A DNA stretch of 64,000 nt, taken from the NCBI GenBank assembly GCA_016214955.1, contig JACRMN010000001.1, forward strand, positions 62,001 to 126,000. Direction: 5' to 3'. This DNA comes from Deltaproteobacteria bacterium (GTDB lineage: Bacteria; Myxococcota; Myxococcia; Myxococcales; Anaeromyxobacteraceae). Below are positions 17,316 through 26,480 of the stretch, in pieces (position 1 is the stretch's first letter; each line of letters opens with the position of its first letter). The notes below the pieces were generated by a model. It saw only the letters and a list, made by a program, of their open reading frames with translations. It was not told the DNA's origin and did not search any database. The translations under genes and the position numbers were made by a program.

Positions 17316-19043
17316 GTGCTCCGCGAGGCCTTCCAGGACCTGAACCGCCTGCGGCAGATCGCGACCGCGGTGGCCCGCCACGGCTTCGGCGCCTACCTCG
17401 ACTCGGCCCGGCTGCCGCGGCGCGAGGCCGAGGTGCTGCGCGAGGGGGCCCGCGAGGCCGCCGCACCGCCCCCCGAGCCCGGCGAGCCCGACCGCAAGAC
17501 GGCGGCCCGCTTCCGGCAGCTGCTCATCGACCTGGGTCCCACCTTCATCAAGCTGGGCCAGCTCCTCTCCTCGCGCCCCGACATCCTGCCCTCGCACTGG
17601 GTGGACGAGCTCTCGGAGCTGCAGGACGCCGTCCCGCCCATCCCCATCGCCGCGGTGCAGGCCGAGATCGCCCGCGGCCTGGGGCGCCCGGCCTCGGAGA
17701 TCTTCGGCTGGCTCGACGAGCGGCCGCTGGCCTCGGCCTCCATCGCCCAGGTCCACCGGGCCCGCACCCACGCCGGCCTCGAGGTGGCGGTCAAGGTGCA
17801 GCGGCCCGGCACCCGGGCCCGCATCGAGGCGGACCTGCCGCTGCTCTACTACCTCGCCTGGCTGCTGGAGGCGGCCATCGAGGAGACCGGCGTCTACACC
17901 CCCACCGGCATCATCGAGGAGTTCGACCGCTCCATCCGCGAGGAGCTCGACTTCTCGCACGAGGCCCGCAACGCCGCCGCCATGCGCGAGGCCTCGCTGG
18001 GGCTCGACTTCCTGGTGGTCCCGGCGGTCCACGCCGAGCTGTCGAGCGCCACGGTGCTCACCCTCGACTTCGTGGAGGGGGTGAAGGTCACCGAGCTGCC
18101 GCCGGACCAGGGGTACGAGCCGGAGCTGGTGGCGCGCCGGATCATCGAGGCCGCCTTCCGGCAGGTCTTCGAGAAGGGGATCTTCCACGGCGATCCCCAC
18201 CCCGGGAACGTGCTGGTGCTCCCCGGCAACCGCATCGCGCTCCTCGACTTCGGGCTGGTGGGCAGGCTCACCCGGCCCATGCAGGACGTGCTGGTGCTGC
18301 TGGTGGTGGCCGTGGCGCTCCGCGACCCCGCCACCCTGGCGCGGCTCCTCAACAAGGTGGGGGTCCCGGAGGAGCACTCGCCGGTGGCCGCCTTCCGGGC
18401 CGACATCCAGGCCATCCTCGATCGCTACATCGGGCTCACCCTCGACGAGATCCGCGCCACCTCGCTGCTGCGCGACCTCATCGACCTGGCCGTGAAGCAC
18501 CGCATCCGCGTGCCCAAGGAGTACGCGGTGCTGTCGCGCGCCGCGGTGGCGGTGGAGGGGATGATCCGCCGGCTCCACCCCAAGCTCGACATCCTGGCGG
18601 TGGGGTTGCCCTACGCGCGGGAGCTCCTGGTGCAGCGGCTCAGCCCGGGCGACGCCGGCGGCGCGGTGATGAAGTCGCTGCTCGGGCTGCAGACGCTGGC
18701 GCAGGACGTGCCCGGGCAGCTCGCCCAGATCCTGGTGGACGTGGAGTCGGGCAAGCTCCGCGTCAACGTCCACTCCGAGCAGCTCGACCGCATCGCCACC
18801 GCCATCCGCACCGGAGGCCTCACCCTCTTCCTGGGGCTGGGGGCCGCCAGCTTCACCATCGGCGGCTTCATGCTGCTCGACACCGCCACCGCCGGCTGGG
18901 ACCGGAAGGCCTGGCTGGGCGTCGCGGCGCTGGTCTTCGCGGCGGCGCTGGTGGGCGCCGCCCTGGCCATGCAGCTCGCCGGCCTGCCGCGGAAGAAGCT
19001 CTCGCTGCGCCGCTGGTTCCTGCGCGGGCGCGAGCCGGGGTAG
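17316..19043 (+). CDS. UbiB/ABC1-family atypical kinase
   Basis: A 575-residue ABC1/ADCK/UbiB protein, an atypical ATPase/kinase tied to quinone synthesis and membrane lipid metabolism. Seen: the family KxGQ motif in FIKLGQLLSSRPD, ASIAQVHRA replacing the Gly loop, VAVKVQRPG, IFHGDPHPGN and LLDFGLVGRL. Two C-terminal membrane helices near 505-555 anchor it. The start is uncertain: GTG 17316 begins at the first conserved helix (LREAFQDLNRLRQIATA) but lacks a clear ribosome site, and the open frame extends upstream into the mutS antisense. It is followed by galT after 18 bases. Confidence 0.88.
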   Translation: MLREAFQDLNRLRQIATAVARHGFGAYLDSARLPRREAEVLREGAREAAAPPPEPGEPDRKTAARFRQLLIDLGPTFIKLGQLLSSRPDILPSHWVDELSELQDAVPPIPIAAVQAEIARGLGRPASEIFGWLDERPLASASIAQVHRARTHAGLEVAVKVQRPGTRARIEADLPLLYYLAWLLEAAIEETGVYTPTGIIEEFDRSIREELDFSHEARNAAAMREASLGLDFLVVPAVHAELSSATVLTLDFVEGVKVTELPPDQGYEPELVARRIIEAAFRQVFEKGIFHGDPHPGNVLVLPGNRIALLDFGLVGRLTRPMQDVLVLLVVAVALRDPATLARLLNKVGVPEEHSPVAAFRADIQAILDRYIGLTLDEIRATSLLRDLIDLAVKHRIRVPKEYAVLSRAAVAVEGMIRRLHPKLDILAVGLPYARELLVQRLSPGDAGGAVMKSLLGLQTLAQDVPGQLAQILVDVESGKLRVNVHSEQLDRIATAIRTGGLTLFLGLGAASFTIGGFMLLDTATAGWDRKAWLGVAALVFAAALVGAALAMQLAGLPRKKLSLRRWFLRGREPG

Positions 19044-19061
19044 CGGCGGGAGCCTCGCCCC

Positions 19062-20048
19062 ATGTCCGAGATCCGCCGCAATCCGGTGACGGGGGAGTGG
19101 GTGGTGATGGCGCCCGAGCGCGCGCGCCGCCCCCAGCCGGCCGGGCCCGCTGCGGTGCCGGCGGCGCGGCCGCGCCGGAGCGCCGACTGCCCCTTCTGCC
19201 CGGGCAACGAAGCGCAGACCGAGCCCACCGCATACCGCGAGCCGGACGGCGAGTGGGAGGTCCGCTCCTTTGCCAACCGGTTCTCGCTCCTGGCGGCCGC
19301 GGGCGAGCCCTGGCTGCGCGAGGAAGGGCTCCGGGCGACGGCGGCGGCCGTCGGGCCGCACGAGGTGGTCTGCGAGTCCCGGCGCCACGATCTCTCGCTG
19401 GCCCGGCTCGAGCCGCCGGCGGTGGCCCGGGTGGTGCGCGCCTGGCACGCCCGGTTCGCGGCCTTCCACGCCGACCCGCGCGTCGCCTTCGTGAGCCTCT
19501 TCAAGAACCAGGGGCTGGAGGCCGGCGCCTCCCAGGAGCATGCCCACTCGCAGGTGGTGGGGCTGCCGCTGGTGCCGGCGGTCTTCGCCGAGCGGCAGGC
19601 CCGGGCCCGGCACCACCACGCCGCCACCGGCGGCTGCCTGCTCTGCCGGATCCTCGAGGAGGAGATGCGGGACGGCGGCCGGCTGGTGCACGCCACGGAG
19701 CACTTCGTCACCTTCGTGCCCTGGGCCGCCCTCTCGCCCTATCACCTGTGGCTGTTCCCGCGGCGCCACGCGGGCTCCTTCGCCGCCGCGCTGCCGGAGG
19801 AGCTGGTCGACCTGGGCGCGCACCTCCGCGCCGTCCTCGGGGGAATCGCCGGCGCGCTCGGAGACCCCGCCTTCAACCTGGTGGTGCAGTCCGATGGGCC
19901 CGGCGTCGCCGGGGACCCGGCGCTCCACTGGTACCTCTCGGTCGTGCCCCGGGTGGGACGGGCCGCCGGCTTCGAGCTGGGCACGGCGATGTACGTGAAC
20001 CCCTCCCGGCCCGAGGACTGCGCCGCGCTGCTGCGGGCCGCCTGCTGA
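19062..20048 (+). CDS. galT: Galactose-1-phosphate uridylyltransferase-like (HIT superfamily)
   Basis: A 328-residue GalT-family nucleotidyltransferase with two HIT-like halves. The N-terminus reads RRNPVTGEWVVMAPERA, and the Zn pair is CPFC near 43-46. Canonical GalT uses HPH with the middle His as nucleophile; here it is EHAHSQ, with Ala for Pro. The second half has CLLCRIL and SPYHLWLFPRRH. Because the Pro is changed and no other Leloir gene is nearby, the true substrate could be another sugar phosphate. It lies between ubiB and a LonB-like protease gene. Confidence 0.82.
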   Translation: MSEIRRNPVTGEWVVMAPERARRPQPAGPAAVPAARPRRSADCPFCPGNEAQTEPTAYREPDGEWEVRSFANRFSLLAAAGEPWLREEGLRATAAAVGPHEVVCESRRHDLSLARLEPPAVARVVRAWHARFAAFHADPRVAFVSLFKNQGLEAGASQEHAHSQVVGLPLVPAVFAERQARARHHHAATGGCLLCRILEEEMRDGGRLVHATEHFVTFVPWAALSPYHLWLFPRRHAGSFAAALPEELVDLGAHLRAVLGGIAGALGDPAFNLVVQSDGPGVAGDPALHWYLSVVPRVGRAAGFELGTAMYVNPSRPEDCAALLRAAC

Positions 20049-20159
20049 CCCGCCGCCTCGCCGTCCATATCGCCGCAGGGTGCAGCCGCGGCCTTTGCCG
20101 GGGCGTATCGTGGAAGCGTCGGTCGGGCCCCGGGTGTCTCCGGGTGAAAGGAGCGCCTC

Positions 20160-22589
20160 GTGCCGCTCGCCAGCCTGCCGCCCGCAGCCCTGCGCCGCAT
20201 CTGCGACGAGGGGACGCTGCCGTTCGAGACCACCTCCGCGCTCGATCCCCTCCCCGGCCCGCTGGGCCAGGAGCGGGCGGTGGAGGCCATCCGCCTCGGA
20301 GCCGCGATGGGGCGGGCTGGCCACCACGTGTTCGTCCTGGGCCCGCCGGGCGCCGGGAAGCGGCGCCTCGCCGAGGCGCTCCTGGCGGAGCGCGCGGCCC
20401 GCGAGCCGGTGCCCTCCGACTGGTGCTACCTGCACGACTTCGCCGATGCGCGGAGGCCGCGGGCCGTCGAGCTGCCGCCGGGCGTGGGCGCCAGGGTGGC
20501 TCGCGACATCGAGGCGCTCGTCGACGAGCTCAAGGCGGTGGTCCCGGCCGCCTTCGAGAGCGAGGACTACCGCACCCGGCTGCAGATGATGCACAAGCGG
20601 CTGGAGGAGGAGCGCGAGCAGGCCATGTCGGAGCTGGGGCGGCGCGCCCAGGCCAGGGGCGTGGGCATCGTGCGCACGCCGGTGGGCCTGGCGGTGGCGC
20701 CGGTGCGGGACGGCGAGGTGCTGGAGCCGGACGTGTTCCAGAAGCTGCCCCCGCCCGAGCGCGAGAAGATCCAGAAGGACCTGGCCGAGATGCAGGAGGC
20801 GCTGGCGGCGCTGGTGCGCTCCTTCCCGGCGGCCGAGCGGCGCCACCGGGAGCAGGTGAAGGAGATGAACCGGGAGGTGGCGCTCTTCGCGGTGGGCCAC
20901 CTGCTCGACGACCTGCGGAGCCGGTACGCCGCCCTGCCCGCGGTGCTGGCCCACCTCGAGGCGGTGCAGAAGGACGTGGTGGACAACGTCCACGAGTTCC
21001 TGGGCGCGGCCGACGGCGCCGAGGAGGCGATGGCCACCCAGATTCGCCGCCTCTTCACCGAGACCCCGGCCTTCCGCCGCTACCTGGTGAACGCGCTGGT
21101 GGACCGCACCGGCCTCTCGGGGGCGCCGCTCGTCCAGGAGGACCTCCCCACGCTTGCGGCGCTGGTGGGGCGCATCGAGCACCAGGCCCACTTCGGCTCG
21201 CTGGTCACCGACTTCACCCTGCTGCGCTCGGGGGCGCTGCACCGGGCCAACGGCGGCTACCTGCTGGTGGACGCCCGGAGGCTCCTCACCCAGCCCTTCG
21301 CCTGGGAGGAGCTGAAGCGGGCGCTGCGCTCGGGCCTGGTGCGCATCGAGCCGCTGGAGCGGCGCTTCGGCTCCTCCTCCGGAACCGCCCTCGAGCCGCA
21401 GCCCATCCCGCTCTCGGTCAAGGTGGTGCTCTTCGGCGAGCGGCAGCTCTACTACCTGCTGGCCGAGCTCGACCCCGAGTTCGCACGCCTCTTCCAGGTG
21501 GCCGCCGACCTGGAGGACGACGTCCCCCGCGCCGAGGGGGGCGAGCTGCGCTTCGCCCGGCTGCTGGCCCGGCTGGTCGCCGAGGAGAAGCTGCGCCCGC
21601 TGGGCCGAGGAGGCGTGGCCCGCACCATCGAGCAGGCCGCGCGGCTGGCCGGCGACGCCACCCGGCTCACCGCCCGGGTGGACGACCTGGCGGACCTGCT
21701 GCGCGAGGCCGACAGGGTGGCCGCCGACGCCGGTCGCACCACCATCGAGGCAGCCGACGTGCAGGCGGCGGTGGACGGCCAGCGGCGCCGCGCCGCCCGC
21801 ATCCCCGAGCGCGTCGGCCGCGCCATCGCCGACGGCACGCTCCTGGTGGACACCGCCGGCGCCCAGGTGGGCCAGGTGAACGGCCTCTCGGTGGTGACGC
21901 TGGCGGGCCAGAGCTTCGGCCGGCCGAGCCGCATCACCGCCCGGGTGCGGCTGGGGCGCGGCGAGGTGGTGGACATCGAGCGGGAGGTGGAGCTGGGCGG
22001 CCCCATCCACTCCAAGGGGGTGCTGATCCTCTCCGCCTTCCTCGGTGCCCGCTACGCCGCCGACAGGCCCTTCTCGCTCTCGGCCAGCCTGGTCTTCGAG
22101 CAGTCCTACGGCGGCGTCGAGGGGGACAGCGCCTCCTCGGCCGAGCTCTACGCGCTGCTCTCGGCACTCTCCGGCCTGCCCATCCGCCAGGGGCTGGCGG
22201 TCACCGGATCCGTGAACCAGCACGGGCGCATCCAGGCCATCGGCGGCGCCAACGAGAAGGTGGAGGGCTTCTTCGACGTCTGTGCCGGGCGCGGGCTCAC
22301 CGGGGAGCAGGGGGTGCTGCTCCCGGCCGCCAACGCCAAGGATCTCATGCTGCGCGCCGACGTGGTGGAGGCGGCGCGGGCCGGCCGCTTCGCCGTCTGG
22401 GCGGTGGAGTCGGTGGACCAGGGCATCGAGCTGCTCACCGGGGTGCCGGCCGGCGAGCCGGGGCCCGAGGGCAAGTACCCGCCCGAGAGCGTCAACGGCC
22501 GGGTCGCGGCCCGGCTCGAGGCCCTGGCCGCCGCGGCCCGGGCCTTCGGGCGCAGCGACGAGCCGCGCCCACCGGAGCCGGGCCGATGA
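20160..22589 (+). CDS. LonB-like ATP-dependent protease (AAA_32 plus Lon proteolytic domain)
   Basis: An 809-residue protein with Walker A GPPGAGK at 61-67, a long helical insertion (~130-290), Walker B-like GGYLLVDARRLL, and a C-terminal Lon protease domain. The Ser-Lys dyad is S657 (GVEGDSASSAEL) and K700 (GGANEKVEGF), 43 apart, the same spacing as in this window's Lon. There is no N-terminal Lon substrate domain, so it belongs to the LonB-like branch. It starts at a GTG with GAAAGGAG about 9 bases upstream. The usp gene overlaps its stop (ATGA), suggesting a linked stress role. Confidence 0.9.
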   Translation: MPLASLPPAALRRICDEGTLPFETTSALDPLPGPLGQERAVEAIRLGAAMGRAGHHVFVLGPPGAGKRRLAEALLAERAAREPVPSDWCYLHDFADARRPRAVELPPGVGARVARDIEALVDELKAVVPAAFESEDYRTRLQMMHKRLEEEREQAMSELGRRAQARGVGIVRTPVGLAVAPVRDGEVLEPDVFQKLPPPEREKIQKDLAEMQEALAALVRSFPAAERRHREQVKEMNREVALFAVGHLLDDLRSRYAALPAVLAHLEAVQKDVVDNVHEFLGAADGAEEAMATQIRRLFTETPAFRRYLVNALVDRTGLSGAPLVQEDLPTLAALVGRIEHQAHFGSLVTDFTLLRSGALHRANGGYLLVDARRLLTQPFAWEELKRALRSGLVRIEPLERRFGSSSGTALEPQPIPLSVKVVLFGERQLYYLLAELDPEFARLFQVAADLEDDVPRAEGGELRFARLLARLVAEEKLRPLGRGGVARTIEQAARLAGDATRLTARVDDLADLLREADRVAADAGRTTIEAADVQAAVDGQRRRAARIPERVGRAIADGTLLVDTAGAQVGQVNGLSVVTLAGQSFGRPSRITARVRLGRGEVVDIEREVELGGPIHSKGVLILSAFLGARYAADRPFSLSASLVFEQSYGGVEGDSASSAELYALLSALSGLPIRQGLAVTGSVNQHGRIQAIGGANEKVEGFFDVCAGRGLTGEQGVLLPAANAKDLMLRADVVEAARAGRFAVWAVESVDQGIELLTGVPAGEPGPEGKYPPESVNGRVAARLEALAAAARAFGRSDEPRPPEPGR

Positions 22590-23395
22590 CGGCCCGCCGC
22601 ATCGTCCTCGCCATCGACGCCTCCTTGCCGAGCGTGGAGGCGGCCCGCACGGCAGCCGAGGTGGCGGCAGCCCTGGGGGCGGAGCTGCTGGGCGTATTCG
22701 TCGAGGACCTGAACCTGCTGCGGCTTGCCGCCCTGCCCTTCGCCCGCGAGCTGCGCGTCCCGGACGGCGCGGAGCGGCCCCTGGAGCAGGCCCGTCTCGA
22801 GGCCGAGCTCCGCGCGCTGGCGGCCTGGGCGCGGGCCGAGCTGGAGCGGGCCGCCACCGCCGCCCACGTCCGCTGGTCATTCGAGGTCCGCCGCGCCGCG
22901 CTGCCCGAGGCCGTGCTGGCGGCCGCCGGGGAGTCGGATCTGCTGGTGCTCGGGAGCCACGGCCACGCCGCCCGGGGCAGGCCGGGCTCCACCGCGCGGG
23001 CCGCGGCCGCTCGCTCCACCCGGCCGGTCCTGCTCCACCCCAGGGGCGCTGCCGGCGGGCGCGGGATCCTGCTGGTGAACGACCTCACGCCCGGAAACGA
23101 GCGAGCCGAGGCGGCGGCGGGAGCCCTGGGCGGCAGGCTCGGCGGAGTGGCGGTGCTGGCGCTCACCGCCGACCCGGCAGGCGCGAGCCGCCTGGCCGCC
23201 GCGCTGCAGCGCAGCGGCCAGCCGCCCACGCCCGTGCGCTGGGCGGGCGGCGCGACCCTCGACCACCTGCTGTCTTCGGCGCGCGAGCTGCGTCCGGCGC
23301 TGCTGGTGCTGCCGGGGGCGAGCCCGCTCCTCAGCGGGGAAGGGCTGGAGCGGCTGATCGCGGAGGCGCCGAGCCCCGTGCTGCTGGTGCGCTGA
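22586..23395 (+). CDS. Universal stress protein (UspA) domain protein
   Basis: A 269-residue protein with an N-terminal Usp domain (RRIVLAIDASLPSVEAA ... LLVLGSHGHAARGR ... TRPVLLHP) and a second, weaker Usp-like half ending PALLVLPGASPLLSG ... PSPVLLVR. The first half carries a G-x2-G-x9-G-S/T-like ATP loop only in degenerate form. The start ATG overlaps the lonB stop, so the two are translationally coupled. Its 3' end overlaps the convergent membrane protein gene by 65 bases, so the two transcripts are antisense there. The ligand is unknown. Confidence 0.82.
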   Translation: MTARRIVLAIDASLPSVEAARTAAEVAAALGAELLGVFVEDLNLLRLAALPFARELRVPDGAERPLEQARLEAELRALAAWARAELERAATAAHVRWSFEVRRAALPEAVLAAAGESDLLVLGSHGHAARGRPGSTARAAAARSTRPVLLHPRGAAGGRGILLVNDLTPGNERAEAAAGALGGRLGGVAVLALTADPAGASRLAAALQRSGQPPTPVRWAGGATLDHLLSSARELRPALLVLPGASPLLSGEGLERLIAEAPSPVLLVR

Positions 23396-24296
23396 GCCAG
23401 GGCTCCCCGGGCTGGAGGTGGCAGGCCAGCGCGGCCACTGCGCCGAGCCGCCAGAGCTCGAAGAGCGCTCCCACCATCGCGCCGACGGCGCCGAAGGCGA
23501 GCTGGGGCACGACCAGCAGCACCGGCGGCAGCCGCGCCGCCACCAGGTTGATCACCACCTGGCCGGCGATCTGTGCCGAGCCACCCACCACCAGGGCCGC
23601 TGCGCCCACCGCCAGCGCCACCGCCAGGAAGGCCGAGGGGCGCGCGCCGAATCGCACCAGGGCGGCGCCGAACGCCTCAAGGGGCCCCTCGCCGCGGAGC
23701 GCCGCGCGGGCCAGGGCTGCGTCGGCGAGGAGCCCGACAGCCACCGGCAGCATCACCGCGGCGGTGGCCGCCCCCGCCCCGGCGAGGGCCAGCAGGGGCC
23801 CGCCCCGCCCCTCGAGCCGCACCGCGAGCGCCACCGCCGACCAGCCGATGCCGAGCGCGGTGCCCAGGGCCAGGGCCTCCGCCAGCAGGCCCATGAGCCA
23901 GGTGCAGAGCAGGCGCGGGTAGGTGCGCACCGCGCCCGAGGCGAAGGCGGGCCAGCGCCGCCCCGAGAGCTCCTCGCCCAGCGTGGCCAGCACCCCGCCG
24001 AGCCAGAGGACGCGGAGGGCGCCCTGGAGCAGCAGCGCCACCAGGCCCAGGCCGGCGGCGGTGAGGAGGGCGCGCGGCGCCAGCAGCGCCGCCAGGCCCG
24101 CTTCGAGGGCCTCGCCCGGAGCATGGCCGCTGGCGGCGACCCCGCGGGCCAGGATGGCACCGGGGAAGAGCTGGACGGGCAGCCAGGCGGCGGCGAGGGC
24201 CGCCGCGAGCCCGAGCGCCAGGGCCGCGAGCCACAGCGAGCCTGCCACCGCCCGCGCCGAGAGTCGCAGCGCCTGGATGACCGTCGGAGGAGCCAC
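23331..24296 (-). CDS. Polytopic membrane protein of unknown function
   Basis: A 321-residue, very Ala/Leu/Val-rich protein with about six to seven predicted membrane helices, including LWLAALALGLAAALAAAW at the N-terminus. It resembles general 'glycerophosphoryl diester phosphodiesterase membrane-like' or DUF-type integral proteins in composition only; I recognise no family motif. The start is a GTG; no strong ribosome site. It is divergent from lexA across 161 bases and overlaps the usp gene tail-to-tail. Confidence 0.7.
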   Translation of the reverse strand: MAPPTVIQALRLSARAVAGSLWLAALALGLAAALAAAWLPVQLFPGAILARGVAASGHAPGEALEAGLAALLAPRALLTAAGLGLVALLLQGALRVLWLGGVLATLGEELSGRRWPAFASGAVRTYPRLLCTWLMGLLAEALALGTALGIGWSAVALAVRLEGRGGPLLALAGAGAATAAVMLPVAVGLLADAALARAALRGEGPLEAFGAALVRFGARPSAFLAVALAVGAAALVVGGSAQIAGQVVINLVAARLPPVLLVVPQLAFGAVGAMVGALFELWRLGAVAALACHLQPGEPWLSAPAARGSAPPRSAAPALPR

Positions 24297-24350
24297 GCGC
24301 GGACGGTACGGCGGGGAGTGGGCGCGCGCAAGGCGGCGGGACCGTGGGCC

Positions 24351-24390
24351 CCGACCGCCAACCGAACGCGAACCCGACCCCGACCCCGAG
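24351..24390 (+). repeat. Short CCGACC-type hexamer-rich stretch upstream of lexA
   Basis: Contains back-to-back variants of the hexamer CCGACC/CGACCC outside any gene. The same hexamer builds the Thr-Pro tracts at 40095-40190 and 59764-59850, so this is probably a non-coding copy of the same low-complexity family. Confidence 0.45.
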
Positions 24391-24410
24391 AAGGGCTGCT
24401 CGGCGGTTTC

Positions 24411-24448
24411 TTGCGTCTGAACGCAATAGCAGTATACTCCCGTTCAGG
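24411..24448 (+). promoter_or_regulatory. lexA promoter with two abutting LexA boxes
   Basis: TTGCGT (24411-24416) and TATACT (24433-24438), 16 bases apart, form a plausible promoter. Two LexA-box-like 17-mers overlap it head to head and share base 24432: one on the minus strand (24416-24432, core CTGAAC) and one on the plus strand (24432-24448, core GTTCAG). Against the Myxococcus xanthus consensus as I recall it (CTRHAMRYBYGTTCAGS), they match at 14 and 15 of 17 positions. This implies autorepression. The ribosome site AGGAG overlaps the end of the second box. Confidence 0.7.
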
Positions 24449-24457
24449 AGACCCGCC

Positions 24458-25141
24458 ATGAACGGACTCACCGATCGCCAGCTGGAGGTCCTTCGCTTCA
24501 TCGCCCGCCAGATCGACGAGGCCGGCTATCCGCCCACCATTCGCGAGATCGGCGAGGCTCTCGACATCCGCTCCACCAACGGCGTCAACGACCACCTGAA
24601 GGCGCTGGAGAAGAAGGGGTTCCTGGCCCGCGACCCGGTGAAGTCCCGCGCGCTCATCCCCACCCCGGCCGCCAAGGAGGTGCTGGGCGCCGGCAAGGTG
24701 ATCTCGCTCCAGCGCCACGCCCAGGCCCGAGCCTCCACTGCCCGACTCGTCGAGGTCCCCATCGTCGGCCGCGTCGCTGCCGGCCAGCCCATCCTGGCCG
24801 ACGAGCGCATCGAGGATACGGTCCAGGTGGACAGCTTCCTCCTCGGGAACGCCGGCCGGAAGGTCTACGGCCTCAAGGTCCAGGGCGACTCGATGATCGG
24901 CGACGGCATCCTCTCGGGCGACTACATCTTCGTCCGCAAGCAGATCACCGCCGACGACGGGGACATCGTGGTGGCCCTCATCGACGACGAGGCCACGGTG
25001 AAGCGGGTCTACTTCGAGGGGGACCGGGTCCGCTTTCAGCCCTCCAACCCGCGCATGGCGCCCATCTACGTCCGGCGCGAGGACTTCAAGAGCACCATGA
25101 TCCTCGGGCTGGTGGTCGGCCTGTATCGGAGAATGAGCTAG
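24458..25141 (+). CDS. lexA: LexA SOS repressor
   Basis: A 227-residue repressor. Residues 1-65 are the winged helix (LTDRQLEVLRFIARQI ... PPTIREIGEALDIRSTNGV). The self-cleavage bond is A108-G109 (RVAAG), with catalytic S145 (GDSMIGDGI) and K182 (ATVKRVY). On RecA activation it would cut itself and derepress repair genes. The frame is open upstream to 24344, but the ATG at 24458 has AGGAG 7 bases before it and matches the family start (MxxLTxRQ). Two LexA boxes lie in its promoter. Confidence 0.96.
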   Translation: MNGLTDRQLEVLRFIARQIDEAGYPPTIREIGEALDIRSTNGVNDHLKALEKKGFLARDPVKSRALIPTPAAKEVLGAGKVISLQRHAQARASTARLVEVPIVGRVAAGQPILADERIEDTVQVDSFLLGNAGRKVYGLKVQGDSMIGDGILSGDYIFVRKQITADDGDIVVALIDDEATVKRVYFEGDRVRFQPSNPRMAPIYVRREDFKSTMILGLVVGLYRRMS

Positions 25142-25169
25142 GGCGTGCGCGCCGACCGCGGAGTTCGCC

Positions 25170-26480
25170 CTACCGCGTCTTCGCCTGGCGCACGTACCGG
25201 TCCAGGTCCTCGCGGTCGATGAGCGACAGGATCTCCACCGCGTTCTGCTTCTCGCCGCGGCGGTAGAGGAGGCGGACGTCGGTGGCCACGCGCACTCGGT
25301 AGTAGCCCGGCAGCCCCTCGAGCGGCAGCGCCCGCAGGCTGGGGTGGCGGTGGTCCTGCGCCAGCAGGTGGGCCTGCTTGAAGGCGGCCCGCTGGATGCG
25401 CCGGTCCCAGCCCTCGAGGGAGTCGTAGAACTCGCGGGTGTAGACCGGGAAGAGCCAGCTCTGCTGGGCTTCCTCCTCCCCCTCCCCGCCTGCCTCGGCC
25501 TCCCCCGGCCCCTGGGCGCTCGCCGGCGCCGGAGCGGCCGAGCGCGCCGCATCCCGCTCCGCGGCGAGCTGGGCCTCGCGCTCGCGGGCGCGTTCGAGCC
25601 GCGCCTCCAGCGCGTGGAGCTTCCCCTCCAGCTCCCGCGCCAGGGCCCTCGCACGCTGCGCCTCGCCGTGCGCGTCCTCGCCCCGCAGCGCCGCCGCGGC
25701 CGCCTCGGCCCGCGCCTGGTCCCGGCGAGCCGCCTCGGCCACCTCCCGCGCCCGCGCCGCATCCCCGGCCGCCTGGGCCTCGCGCGCCCGCGCCTCCTTG
25801 AGCTGTCCCTGGAGCTTCTCCCGGGCCTCCTCCTCCTTGCGGCGGGCCGCCTCGGCGCGGGCCCGCTCCTCGGCCACGGCCTTCCGCTCCTTCGCCAGCT
25901 CCGCCTCCAGCTTCCGGATCCGCTCCTCCGGACCGCCGTCGCCGGCGGCGCGCCCGGCGGGGGACGGCTCCTGTGGCCCGCCGCCCTCGGGGGGGCCGTA
26001 GTAGCGCTTCGCCAGCTCGTCGAGCCATGGGCGCACCACCGCCTGGACGGCCTCGTCCGGGTCGGCGAGCAGGCGCCACAGCACCAGCGCCAGCGCCGCT
26101 TCGCTCTGCACCAGGCCGCCCAGCTCCTCGGCCCCGCGGCCGTCGATGCGCCAGGCGGCGAGCGGCAGCGGCCCGAAGGCCTTGCGGAGCATCTCGATCA
26201 CCGCCCCGGCTCGCTCCGGCGCTGCCCGGATCTCGTCGGCCAGGAGATCGCAGCGCTGGATCTCCCCCAGCCCCTGCGGCCGGAAGCCCGGCTGGGAGAG
26301 GCCCCAGTCCCGCACCAGCCCGGCGGTCTCCTCCGGCAGCAGCGCCAGGTAGAGGAAGACCGAGAGCTGATCCCGCGAGAGGGCGTGGAGCGGCGCCTCA
26401 CCCGTCTCGGGCGGCAGCGGCGGCGGGGCCTTGCGGGCCGCCGCCTTGCGGGGCTTGGGCGCCGCCTTCCTGGCCGCCAC
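25170..26480 (-). CDS. Coiled-coil protein with C-terminal RelE/ParE-like domain
   Basis: A 436-residue protein. Residues ~25-160 are a helical domain (LSVFLYLALLPEETAGL ... LALVLWRLLADP). Residues ~185-335 are an Ala/Arg/Glu-rich coiled coil with almost unbroken heptads. The last ~95 residues read like a RelE-superfamily fold: FYDSLEGWDRRIQRAAFKQA, then HPSLRALPLEGLPGYYRVRV, DVRLLYRR and an end VEILSLIDREDLDRYV. The GTG start overlaps the upstream stop (TAGTG). No antitoxin-like gene is adjacent, so a classical toxin is doubtful; a nucleic-acid or ribosome-binding sensor is equally possible. Confidence 0.72.
   Translation of the reverse strand: MAARKAAPKPRKAAARKAPPPLPPETGEAPLHALSRDQLSVFLYLALLPEETAGLVRDWGLSQPGFRPQGLGEIQRCDLLADEIRAAPERAGAVIEMLRKAFGPLPLAAWRIDGRGAEELGGLVQSEAALALVLWRLLADPDEAVQAVVRPWLDELAKRYYGPPEGGGPQEPSPAGRAAGDGGPEERIRKLEAELAKERKAVAEERARAEAARRKEEEAREKLQGQLKEARAREAQAAGDAARAREVAEAARRDQARAEAAAAALRGEDAHGEAQRARALARELEGKLHALEARLERAREREAQLAAERDAARSAAPAPASAQGPGEAEAGGEGEEEAQQSWLFPVYTREFYDSLEGWDRRIQRAAFKQAHLLAQDHRHPSLRALPLEGLPGYYRVRVATDVRLLYRRGEKQNAVEILSLIDREDLDRYVRQAKTR

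Noticed and set aside
17262-22880. A 1,872-codon open frame on the minus strand
   Set aside because: It lies opposite ubiB, galT and lonB, which have clear motifs. Its own translation shows only His/Gly/Arg/Leu low complexity, produced by GC-rich third positions.
25170-26480. A classical type II toxin-antitoxin pair
   Set aside because: The RelE-like part is fused to a long protein and the neighbour is a 310-residue membrane protein, not a small antitoxin.
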